A stretch of DNA of 6,833 nucleotides from an uncultured Micrococcales bacterium (lineage in GTDB: Bacteria > Actinomycetota > Actinomycetes > Actinomycetales > Microbacteriaceae): positions 1 to 6,833 of the forward strand of contig CAIPNT010000053.1 in NCBI GenBank assembly GCA_903866485.1. The letters run 5' to 3'. This document shows, one piece after another, positions 1-6,656 of this stretch (the stretch's first letter is position 1; the number at the start of each line of letters is the position of its first letter). The notes under the pieces were generated by a model. That model was not told where the DNA came from and searched no databases. It worked only from the letters and a program-made list of their open reading frames with translations. Both the position numbers and the translations under genes were made by a program.

Positions 1-26
1 ACCTCGACTCGGTCTCGTAATCCGTT

Positions 27-1067
27 TTAGCTACGCTTTCGGCGGAAGAACAAGACCGCTCCACCAACCAGGATGGCGCCTAATCCGACTAGCAAAACGT
101 TCACCCAAGGAGTCTCGGTGTTTGGCAGCTGACCGCCTGTTTCGGTGGTTGCCACCGGAGTAGGTGATGCCGAAGCCTCAGTCGAAGGGCTGGCTGTTGC
201 GGTCGACTCAGTTGGCGGGGTCGCCACCGGTGTCGTTGCCGAAGGAGTTGAGCTCGGGGTAGAGCTCGGGGTCACGCTTGCCGAAGGGGTGGTGCTCACG
301 GTAGGGGTCGCGCTAGCTGCTGCACAGGCATCGTTGGTGATGGTGTTGGTGTCTAAGGTGACGGCACCGTTGCGGGCAAGCAGCTGACCGTTGAAGGTCG
401 CTCCGGTGGTTGCGGTGATCGAAGTCAGCGCCAAGACGTGACCGGTGAAATTGGATGCGGTGCCAAAGGTGGCTGAAGAGCCAACCTGCCAAAACACGTG
501 ACAGGCCTGTGCCCCATTGATTAGCGAGACGACGCTGCTGCTTGCGGTGTCGAGGGTTGAACCGGCCTGAAAAATGAACACCGAATCAGGATTATTGGCC
601 CCATCCAAGGTGAGGGTTCCGGTGAGGGACATGGCCGCTGCCGCCTTGTATGCGCCTGCAACTAGCGTTTGCCCGCCCAAGTCTGCGGTGACCGCGTTCG
701 CCGGAGTGCGTCCGGCGGCATCGTCATAGGCAGTGATCAGGGCAGTCTTTGCCGCGGTGACAACTGCACTCGGCGCGGTGTATTTGGTGCCGGTGGTGGT
801 CACCAATGTGTCGCCCGTGAAGGCGGGAGTCGGGTCGGAGCCTAAGTCGCCACCGGCGGTTCCGCTAACCGTGGTCGGCCCAGTGTTGGTGATGCCAGAG
901 CCGGCAAGCACTGCAAAATTTGAAGTTGAGCCAAGGTTTACCTGCGGCTGAGCGGCGTTTGAAATCGCCGGGATGATTAGTGCCACGATCGCAACTACTG
1001 CGGTGGCGACCACTGGCACGATGACCTTGGTCTGCTTGAAGTTGATCTTCGAAAGCTTGTTAGCCAT
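27..1067 (-). CDS. Secreted ice-binding-type (DUF3494) protein with C-terminal sorting/anchor tail
   Basis: A 346-residue exported surface protein. Residues 1-38 are a signal peptide: Lys-rich start, hydrophobic core at about 15-33, likely cleavage near SNA-A. Residues 41-248 match the DUF3494 ice-binding beta-solenoid family, with STSNFAVLAGSGITNTG near the start and the hallmark ACHVFWQVGSSATFG at 188-202, then GHVLALTSITATTGATFNGQ. Cys189 and Cys248 could form a disulphide. Residues 249-309 are a Ser/Thr/Pro/Ala linker typical of wall-spanning stalks. The tail has LPNTE (314-318), a hydrophobic helix (about 320-341) and RRKR, the layout of a sortase substrate, although the canonical LPxTG Gly is Glu here. 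Family members bind ice or inhibit recrystallisation; some are adhesins or have unknown ligands, so ice binding is inferred. The ATG start is backed by a GAGGGG site nine bases upstream. It lies 131 bp downstream of purC on the same strand and is functionally unrelated to it. Confidence 0.88.
   Translation of the reverse strand: MANKLSKINFKQTKVIVPVVATAVVAIVALIIPAISNAAQPQVNLGSTSNFAVLAGSGITNTGPTTVSGTAGGDLGSDPTPAFTGDTLVTTTGTKYTAPSAVVTAAKTALITAYDDAAGRTPANAVTADLGGQTLVAGAYKAAAAMSLTGTLTLDGANNPDSVFIFQAGSTLDTASSSVVSLINGAQACHVFWQVGSSATFGTASNFTGHVLALTSITATTGATFNGQLLARNGAVTLDTNTITNDACAAASATPTVSTTPSASVTPSSTPSSTPSATTPVATPPTESTATASPSTEASASPTPVATTETGGQLPNTETPWVNVLLVGLGAILVGGAVLFFRRKRS
250..273. repeat. 12-bp tandem repeat in the linker coding region
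   Basis: Two adjacent copies of gagctcggggt(a/c), 250-261 and 262-273, match at 11 of 12 bases. On the minus strand they encode the SSTP-type repeat of the Ser/Thr/Pro stalk. Such repeats can change copy number by slippage and so alter stalk length; this is inference. Confidence 0.6.
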
Positions 1068-1076
1068 TTTGTGGTT

Positions 1077-1082
1077 CCCCTC
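1077..1082 (-). promoter_or_regulatory. Shine-Dalgarno-like site of the ice-binding gene
   Basis: GAGGGG read on the minus strand lies nine bases before the ATG at 1067. It supports that start. It contrasts with most other genes here, which have a -10-like hexamer close to the start instead of an SD. Confidence 0.6.
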
Positions 1083-1118
1083 AATTGCGTCGTCAAAATC
1101 GGCGACTACTTCGAGGTT

Positions 1119-1137
1119 ACGCCTAAAACAGGGGCGT
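1119..1137 (-). promoter_or_regulatory. Inverted repeat in the leader between purC and the ice-binding gene
   Basis: Arms ACGCC (1119-1123) and GGCGT (1133-1137) are perfect inverted repeats separated by nine bases. It is not followed by a T-run on either strand, so it is not a convincing terminator. It could be an operator or a weak leader hairpin for the ice-binding gene, whose ATG is about 50 bases downstream. The 131-bp gap (1068-1198) otherwise shows no clear -35/-10 pair. Confidence 0.25.
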
Positions 1138-1198
1138 CGGTTAGTTTCGAGAAAGTTAAACGGTTGCTATGGCGAAGGCTAATAGGCGACTGTGCTGG

Positions 1199-2094
1199 TT
1201 AGGCAACTTCGCTGGTCAGGCGCTCAACCAGCTCGGCATACTTGTCGGCGGTCTGCTCGACGATTTCAGCCGGAAGGGCCGGCGGAGTGCCGTGCTTGTC
1301 CCAGTTTTCGGCCAACCAGTTGCGCACAATCTGCTTGTCAAACGATTCTTTGCGCTCGCCGCGATCCCATGCCGCACGGCTCCAATATCGGCTCGAGTCT
1401 GGGGTCAAGACCTCGTCGCCAAGGGTGATGGTTCCCCTGACTCCGTTGAATTCGAACGCTGCTTCACTGTTTAGCGGGTCGATGCCGAACTCAAACTTGG
1501 TGTCTGCAAGAATAAGCCCGGCGTGCTCGGCAAGCTCGGACGCCTGCTTGAACACCTTGAGGCTGAGGTCACGAATCTTGGTTGCATTCTCGGCGCCAAC
1601 CAACTCGACCACGCGCTCGAACGTGATGTTCTCATCGTGCTCACCCATCGGGGCCTTCCAGGCAGGCGTAAAAATCGGCTCCGGCAGCTTGCCGCCGAAG
1701 GTCAAGCCCTCGGGCAACTTGATGCCACAAATTTCACCCGTGGCCTGATATTCCTGCCACCCCGAGCCGCTTATATAGCCGCGAACCACACACTCGATCG
1801 GAAACATCTCAAGCTTTTTGGCGATTGTTGCACGACCGGCAACCTCGGCCGGCACCGGCACATCAGTGGCCAGGTGATTTGGCACATCCAGGCGGTCAAA
1901 CCACCAGTTGGTCAAAGCGGTTAGGTGCTTGCCCTTATTTGGAATGGCCGGTTCAAGAATGGCGTCAAACGCGCTCACGCGGTCTGAGGCAACCACCAAG
2001 ATAAGGTGCTGCAGGGCCTGGTCTTCACTCTCATAAAGGTCGCGAACCTTGCCCGAATAGACGTGCTTCCAACCTGAAATGCTTAACACCACCA

Positions 2095-2095
<1 letters not shown>
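1199..2095 (-). CDS. purC: Phosphoribosylaminoimidazole-succinocarboxamide (SAICAR) synthase
   Basis: A 298-residue cytosolic enzyme that joins CAIR and aspartate with ATP to give SAICAR in de novo purine synthesis. Length is normal for the family. Visible motifs in order: SGKVRDLYE (14-22, nucleotide-binding loop), ASDRVSAFD (36-44), the signature ECVVRGYISGSGW (101-113), TPAWKAPMGEHDENI (143-157), the second signature LADTKFEFG (196-204), LGDEVLTPDSSRYW (225-238) and FDKQIVRNWL (252-261). The segment usually read as TPATKA has Trp at 146; I regard this as lineage variation, not damage. The ATG overlaps the purD stop codon as TAATG. An SD-like AAGGTGG ends seven bases upstream inside purD, so translation is probably coupled to purD on one transcript. 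In many actinobacteria purB lies close to purC and purD; it is not between them here. Confidence 0.97.
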
Positions 2096-3348
<1,253 letters not shown>

Positions 3349-3354
3349 CCCACA

Positions 3355-3360
3355 AGTTTA
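3355..3360 (-). promoter_or_regulatory. -10 box of purD, leaderless geometry
   Basis: TAAACT on the minus strand is followed by six bases (TGTGGG) and then the purD GTG. This places the expected transcription start at or next to the GTG, as in actinobacterial leaderless genes. There is no SD and no convincing -35. Confidence 0.65.
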
Positions 3361-3361
3361 G

Positions 3362-3372
3362 CCGAGGCTCGG
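3362..3372. promoter_or_regulatory. Palindrome between the divergent purD and antiporter promoters
   Basis: CCGAG-G-CTCGG is a perfect 5-bp inverted repeat around one central base. It sits between the two opposing -10 boxes (3355-3360 and 3378-3383), in the spacer region of both. It could be an operator controlling both directions; no known regulator is assigned. Confidence 0.3.
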
Positions 3373-3377
3373 TGTGA

Positions 3378-3383
3378 CAAACT
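3378..3383 (+). promoter_or_regulatory. Possible -10 box of the antiporter gene
   Basis: CAAACT lies six bases before the ATG at 3390, the same register as the TAAACT boxes of purD, the LysE-type exporter and purF. The first base departs from TANNNT, so this is weaker. No SD is visible. Confidence 0.4.
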
Positions 3384-3389
3384 GGGCTC

Positions 3390-4496
3390 ATGCTGTTGAT
3401 TGCGCTGGTGCTGACTATGGGCTTGCTTGGCCCGTTGCTCGCCATCCCTAAACGCTTTTCGGTTCCGGTGGCCATCGGTGAAATTCTGATCGGTGTGGCA
3501 ATCGGAGTGTCCGGGTTTCACTGGGTGAATCCGGGCGATGTAACTATTAAGTTGCTATCGCAGATTGGCTTCGCGTTGGTGATGATGTGGAGTGCAAGCC
3601 ATATTGACATTCGCACCCTGTTTAGCAGTGATGTTTTGGGCAAGGCGCTTCGCAACGTTGCCATCTCAACCGTGCCGGCAGTTGGCATCGCCCTGCTGAT
3701 TGGCTCGTTCACCTCTTATGATCTCGTGCCGATGTTTGCGGTGATCATGGCCTCTAGCTCGGCCGCGCTGTTGTTGCCGGCGTTTTCGGGCACCGCCCCA
3801 TCTCAAAGCTTCGCGATTTTCACCACTCAGGTGGCCATCGCCGACCTGCTGAGCATCGTGGCCTTGCCACTGGCCATCAAGGGGTCAAACCTGGTTTCGG
3901 TCATCATCGGTGCGGTTGTGGTTTCGATAATCGCCTACTGCCTATATCGACTGCTAAAGCTGCTCTCGGCCGACGGCCTCTGGTCGAGGGTTCGACGGGT
4001 GTCTAAGCGTCGAGGGTTTGGGCTTGAGTTGAGACTCAGCCTGATTGTGCTGCTGTCGCTGGCTGGTTTGGCTCAAAGTTTTGGTGTCACCATCATGATT
4101 GCCGGATTTGCCTTTGGGCTGGCGCTCGCCGCAAACGGGCTGCCACATCGACTCGGCAGCCAAATCTTTGCCATCACCGAAGGTTTCTTTTCACCCCTGT
4201 TTTTTGTGGTGCTTGGCGCCCAGATCGATATTCGTGCTCTTTTTGCCGACCCATCCTTGATTTTGCTGTCGCTGGCGCTGTTTGCTGGCGCGCTGCTCAC
4301 CCACCTGAGCGGTGTGCTGTTTAGGTTGCCTGCCAGATTTGCGCTCGCTTCGGCGGCTCAGTTGGGCGTGCCAACCGCGGCAATCGCAATCGGCCAGCAG
4401 ACCGGAGTGGTTAGTTCGGGTCAGGCCGCTGCAATTATGCTGGCTGCGCTGCTGACCATTGGCGTGACGCTAGTGACCCGTCGCCAGGTTAACTAG
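3390..4496 (+). CDS. Cation/proton antiporter, CPA2 (Kef/NhaA-like, Na_H_Exchanger) family
   Basis: A 368-residue inner-membrane protein with about 11-12 hydrophobic helices and no cytoplasmic TrkA-N/RCK domain, so it is only the transport core. Family features are PVAIGEILIGVAIG (25-39), the broken-helix region QVAIADLLSIVALPLA (147-162) with Asp152 as the probable ion-binding acid, and the paired segments HIDIRTLF (71-78) and QIDIRALF (278-285). That pair reflects the inverted repeat of this fold. A charged cytoplasmic loop at about 199-214 (RVRRVSKRRG) separates the halves. Where CPA2 exchangers often have Asp-Asp, this protein reads Ala-Asp (151-152). That may mean a different cation:proton ratio; the actual ion (Na, K or H) cannot be read from sequence. 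The ATG is supported by an in-frame TGA 15 bases upstream. It is divergent from purD and convergent with the LysE-type gene, overlapping it by 27 bases. Confidence 0.85.
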   Translation: MLLIALVLTMGLLGPLLAIPKRFSVPVAIGEILIGVAIGVSGFHWVNPGDVTIKLLSQIGFALVMMWSASHIDIRTLFSSDVLGKALRNVAISTVPAVGIALLIGSFTSYDLVPMFAVIMASSSAALLLPAFSGTAPSQSFAIFTTQVAIADLLSIVALPLAIKGSNLVSVIIGAVVVSIIAYCLYRLLKLLSADGLWSRVRRVSKRRGFGLELRLSLIVLLSLAGLAQSFGVTIMIAGFAFGLALAANGLPHRLGSQIFAITEGFFSPLFFVVLGAQIDIRALFADPSLILLSLALFAGALLTHLSGVLFRLPARFALASAAQLGVPTAAIAIGQQTGVVSSGQAAAIMLAALLTIGVTLVTRRQVN

Positions 4497-5111
4497 CAAC
4501 CAGACCGAAACGCCAAGAATCATGCAGCCACCGACGGTGACGATGCGTTGCAGTCGCTTTGGCTCGTTGAGAATCCAGTCGCGAACGGCCGAAGCGGCCA
4601 CCACATATAGAGCGTCGCTGGCCGTGCCAATCACCTCAAAAATCAGGCCAAGCAGCAAAAACTGCATCACAAAATTGCCGGCCGGATTTATAAACTGCGG
4701 CAGCACAGCCGTAAAAAACACCGCTGTCTTAGGGTTGCTCAGGCCAACCAAAAAACCCTCGCGAAAAATCTGGCCGAGCGATTTTTTGTCGCCGCTCGCA
4801 CCCGTGATATTGGCGTGCTGCTTGGCTGCGCCGCGCACGGTTTTAAAACCCAAATAGGCGAGATACAGGACGCCGCCAACCTTGATAACCTCTAGCAACC
4901 AGGGCAACGCACTGACCAAACCATAGAGTCCGAACGCTGTGCCAACCACCCAAACACTGGTGCCGGTGGAGTTAGCAACCACCGTGACCAAACCGGATGA
5001 GCGGCCAAGCGCAAGCGTGCGCCCAATCGCGAAAACCACGCTCGGCCCGGGGATCAAAATGATCACGAGGGCAGTGATCAAAAACGTGATCATTGCGGCA
5101 ACGGTAGGCAT
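4470..5111 (-). CDS. LysE/RhtB family amino-acid exporter
   Basis: A 213-residue membrane protein, the standard length for LysE/RhtB exporters (about 200-215), with about six helices. It should use the proton gradient to export amino acids or related small metabolites; the substrate cannot be deduced. Family marks are the N-terminal PGPSVVFAIGRTLALGRSSG (21-40), GVLYLAYLGFKT in the middle, and FREGFLVGLSNPKTAVFFTA with the conserved Asn-Pro-Lys. The first ATG is preferred over an internal Met at residue 7, because TAAACT lies exactly six bases upstream of it and in-frame TAA and TGA codons exclude a longer start. Its 3' end lies inside the 3' end of the antiporter gene (27-base antisense overlap), leaving no room for an intergenic terminator. 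Its 5' end faces the sterol-carrier gene across 22 bp. Confidence 0.92.
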   Translation of the reverse strand: MPTVAAMITFLITALVIILIPGPSVVFAIGRTLALGRSSGLVTVVANSTGTSVWVVGTAFGLYGLVSALPWLLEVIKVGGVLYLAYLGFKTVRGAAKQHANITGASGDKKSLGQIFREGFLVGLSNPKTAVFFTAVLPQFINPAGNFVMQFLLLGLIFEVIGTASDALYVVAASAVRDWILNEPKRLQRIVTVGGCMILGVSVWLLVNLATGH

Positions 5112-5117
5112 GGCTCA

Positions 5118-5123
5118 AGTTTA
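5118..5123 (-). promoter_or_regulatory. -10 box of the LysE-type exporter, leaderless geometry
   Basis: TAAACT on the minus strand, then TGAGCC, then ATG at 5111. It overlaps the opposing TAGAGT box (5122-5127) by the TA at 5122-5123. No SD or -35 is evident. Confidence 0.65.
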
Positions 5124-5127
5124 GAGT
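5122..5127 (+). promoter_or_regulatory. -10 box of the sterol-carrier-family gene, leaderless geometry
   Basis: TAGAGT, six bases (TGACTC), then ATG at 5134. The box matches TANNNT and shares TA with the opposing exporter box. There is no SD in the 22-bp gap. Confidence 0.6.
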
Positions 5128-5133
5128 TGACTC

Positions 5134-5508
5134 ATGGCAAGACGCAGAATCAAGGCGGCAGACGGATGGTCAGCGGTGAACGCCGTTAGCGACGCTATCG
5201 CCGAACAGGTGTCGCCAGATGCAGCGACCATGGCTTGCGCGGTGCGGTTTTTGCTCGAAGAGCTGGCCGAGGTTGCCCCTGGAAATTCGGTTGAGGTTCG
5301 AGTGCCACCGCTGGGCGCAACTCAGTGCATTGAGGGCCCGCGGCACACTCGAGGCACACCGCCAAATGTGGTCGAGATGTCACCAGAAACTTGGTTTGCG
5401 GTTGCCACCGGAAGCCTAGGATGGGTCGATGCAGTTGCAGCTGCCAAGGTTTCTGCCTCTGGCACAAGAGCTGATCTAGCCGATGTGCTGCCGCTGACTA
5501 GGCCTTGA
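5134..5508 (+). CDS. Small sterol-carrier-family (SCP-like) protein, actinobacterial purF-neighbourhood type
   Basis: A 124-residue soluble protein resembling the conserved actinobacterial small proteins annotated as sterol carrier family and found beside purF (the mycobacterial Rv0807 type). Features are a basic start MARRRI, a helical [14 protein letters not shown] (37-50) followed by a strand VEVRVPP, then the family-like [12 protein letters not shown] (71-82), W87, ATG (91-93), W97 and a closing SASGTRADL (107-115) with LPL near the end. The fold would suggest a hydrophobic-ligand pocket, but no ligand or role is established that I know of; the link to purine synthesis rests only on gene neighbourhood. 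In-frame TAG and TGA upstream of the ATG fix the start. The 3' end overlaps the oppositely oriented COG4705 gene by 11 bases. Two genes, one on each strand, separate it from purF here. Confidence 0.82.
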   Translation: MARRRIKAADGWSAVNAVSDAIAEQVSPDAATMACAVRFLLEELAEVAPGNSVEVRVPPLGATQCIEGPRHTRGTPPNVVEMSPETWFAVATGSLGWVDAVAAAKVSASGTRADLADVLPLTRP

Positions 5509-6283
5509 TCTCATCCTTTTTGGTGACGCTAAGAAACGCAACAGAGAACAAAATCAGAACCAAGAACACCAAGCTGGTGTTTGTTGTGCCGATGCCCAAA
5601 CCGCCATCCGCGTGTGATTGTGAAAGCAGGTCGCCAAGTGAGGCGCCCAGTGGTCGGGTAAGAATGTAGCAAATCCAGAAGCCGGTGACCTCGCTGATTA
5701 GGCGACGCTTCCAGAGCAGGGCGACAAGCGCGATTCCTGCGGCGAAGATGGCGAGCGAGATCGCGAAGCCAAGGTTGAACGATTCGGCAAACTGGTCGCC
5801 TGCAGAAGTGCCCAAAGCAAAGGTAAACAGAATTGCCAGCCAATAAAACGCCTCGCGCTTGCGAGTCTTTATCGACTTCATCGCCAGGGTGCGTTCGCTG
5901 CGGTGCCAGATTGCAAAGATGCCGATCAAGATGGCGCCAAAGACAACCGTGGTAACCCAGAGTGGCACACCAAGGCCGTCGTGCAGGTTATCGGTGATGA
6001 GGGTGCCGGCCACCGAAACCACAACGATGGTGAGCCAATAGACCCACGGGATGTAGCGGCGAAGCAAAAACTGGATGGTCAAAATCACTACCAACGCACC
6101 GCCCATGATGGCCGAAACCACCTGCGTGCCTTGAACGTCGGTTAGCCCCCAGGCGGCGCTGAGGTTGCCGTTGAGAAAGTCGGCGAAGGTTTCGCCAACG
6201 GTGGTCGCTAAAACCTTGATGATCCAAAAGAAGGCGGTAACCGCGGGAACTTTAACCAATATTTCTTTTCGCAAAGAATTCAT
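5498..6283 (-). CDS. COG4705-type uncharacterised eight-helix membrane protein with fourfold internal repeat
   Basis: A 261-residue integral membrane protein resembling the COG4705 family, whose function I do not know. Hydrophobic segments lie near 17-36, 53-73, 80-98, 107-126, 146-165, 171-190, 202-220 and 236-253. The odd-numbered helices carry the same pattern, (F/Y)W-x9-G-x4-D: F19/W20/G30/D35, Y82/W83/G93/D98, Y147/W148/G158/D163 and F202/W203/G213/D218. Each is followed by a short polar loop, often with Asn or Gly-rich turns (DGLG, NLG, DGGLGIG), and a second helix, so the protein is four copies of a two-helix unit. Four membrane-facing acids suggest a transport or ion-binding role, as inference only. 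A basic loop (about 128-143) divides it into halves. It ends antisense to the sterol-carrier gene. The start ATG has CAGAAT six bases upstream and no SD. Confidence 0.8.
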   Translation of the reverse strand: MNSLRKEILVKVPAVTAFFWIIKVLATTVGETFADFLNGNLSAAWGLTDVQGTQVVSAIMGGALVVILTIQFLLRRYIPWVYWLTIVVVSVAGTLITDNLHDGLGVPLWVTTVVFGAILIGIFAIWHRSERTLAMKSIKTRKREAFYWLAILFTFALGTSAGDQFAESFNLGFAISLAIFAAGIALVALLWKRRLISEVTGFWICYILTRPLGASLGDLLSQSHADGGLGIGTTNTSLVFLVLILFSVAFLSVTKKDEIKA

Positions 6284-6289
6284 TTGCTC

Positions 6290-6295
6290 ATTCTG
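6290..6295 (-). promoter_or_regulatory. Possible -10 box of the COG4705-type gene
   Basis: CAGAAT on the minus strand lies six bases (GAGCAA) before the ATG at 6283, in the same register as the stronger boxes. The first base deviates from TANNNT, and no -35 is visible. Confidence 0.35.
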
Positions 6296-6319
6296 CTCGG
6301 CGAAACTGAGAGCTGGCTG

Positions 6320-6337
6320 AATGTCGTGGTTGACATT
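6320..6337. promoter_or_regulatory. Perfect 6-bp-arm inverted repeat, candidate operator
   Basis: AATGTC (6320-6325), six bases GTGGTT, then GACATT (6332-6337). It lies in the 94-bp divergent gap between the COG4705-type gene and the small membrane protein gene upstream of purF. Its size and spacing resemble a dimeric repressor site. It contains a TTGACA (6330-6335), but no -10 follows at 16-19 bp. The regulator is unknown. Confidence 0.35.
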
Positions 6338-6365
6338 TGAGGCAATAACCGAAGTGCTTTTCGTG

Positions 6366-6371
6366 TTGAAT
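6366..6371 (+). promoter_or_regulatory. Possible -10 box of the small membrane protein gene
   Basis: TTGAAT lies six bases (TACCTC) before the preferred ATG at 6378. It matches TATAAT at four of six positions but lacks the important A at position two, so support is weak. Confidence 0.3.
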
Positions 6372-6377
6372 TACCTC

Positions 6378-6656
6378 ATGGCCAAAACAATTTTGAAAAC
6401 CGAGCAGGTCACCATTCGCCGCTCGCCTAAATACCTGCAGTTTCTGCTCACCGGTGGCGCAATCGGAATCATCGTTGCTTTCATCTTGAATGCATCAATC
6501 GCTGCGGGAGACCGCACCGCGGCGCCAATCCTTGGTTATCTGGTGCTGATGCTGGCTGCGTTGGGCGTGGCCCTCGGCATTTCGGCGGCAGTGATTATCG
6601 ATCGAATCACCGCGACTAGGGCAAAGACGCTGGAGGCCACTAAACTAGAGGGGTGA
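6378..6656 (+). CDS. Small two-helix membrane protein upstream of purF, function unknown
   Basis: A 92-residue protein with a short cytoplasmic N-terminus containing [11 protein letters not shown] (9-19), one hydrophobic helix at about 20-38, a short polar loop (AAGDRTAAP, 42-50), a second helix at about 51-74 and a basic tail ([10 protein letters not shown]). It resembles short conserved actinobacterial membrane proteins encoded next to purF, recognised by the T-I-R-R-x-P-K start. I know of no assigned function. The ATG at 6378 is chosen over an in-frame ATG at 6321: the extra 19 residues do not look family-like, the earlier start would run through the inverted repeat at 6320-6337, and the 6378 start begins the conserved-looking segment. 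Its stop codon overlaps the purF GTG (GTGA), and the purF -10 box lies inside its last codons. Confidence 0.7.
   Translation: MAKTILKTEQVTIRRSPKYLQFLLTGGAIGIIVAFILNASIAAGDRTAAPILGYLVLMLAALGVALGISAAVIIDRITATRAKTLEATKLEG
6641..6646 (+). promoter_or_regulatory. -10 box of purF inside the upstream gene, leaderless geometry
   Basis: TAAACT, then AGAGGG, then the purF GTG at 6653. It is identical in sequence and spacing to the purD and exporter boxes. The AGAGGG between them touches the start codon and is too close to act as a normal SD. The box is read as codons of the upstream membrane protein. Confidence 0.6.

Noticed and set aside
1..26. Possible tRNA-like or other structured fragment at the left edge
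   Set aside because: The stretch does not fit tRNA anticodon-arm or T-arm spacing, and too little sequence is present; nothing can be called.
1119..1137. Terminator after purC
   Set aside because: The stem is only five base pairs and no T-run follows on the minus strand.
1242..1748. Long plus-strand open frame opposite purC (and a similar one at 1523-1924)
   Set aside because: It lies wholly antisense to a well-supported purC, has no recognisable domain and is Ser/Arg-rich as expected of a shadow frame.
5091..5093. Internal Met (residue 7) as start of the LysE-type exporter
   Set aside because: The first ATG is exactly six bases from a TAAACT box, and the family N-terminus fits either start, so the promoter geometry decides for the longer form.
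6330..6335. Perfect TTGACA as a -35 element
   Set aside because: No acceptable -10 occurs 16-19 bases downstream; it is better explained as part of the inverted repeat.
6321..6377. Upstream ATG extending the small membrane protein by 19 residues
   Set aside because: The extension crosses the inverted repeat at 6320-6337 and does not look like the conserved start of the family; the ATG at 6378 begins at the recognisable segment.
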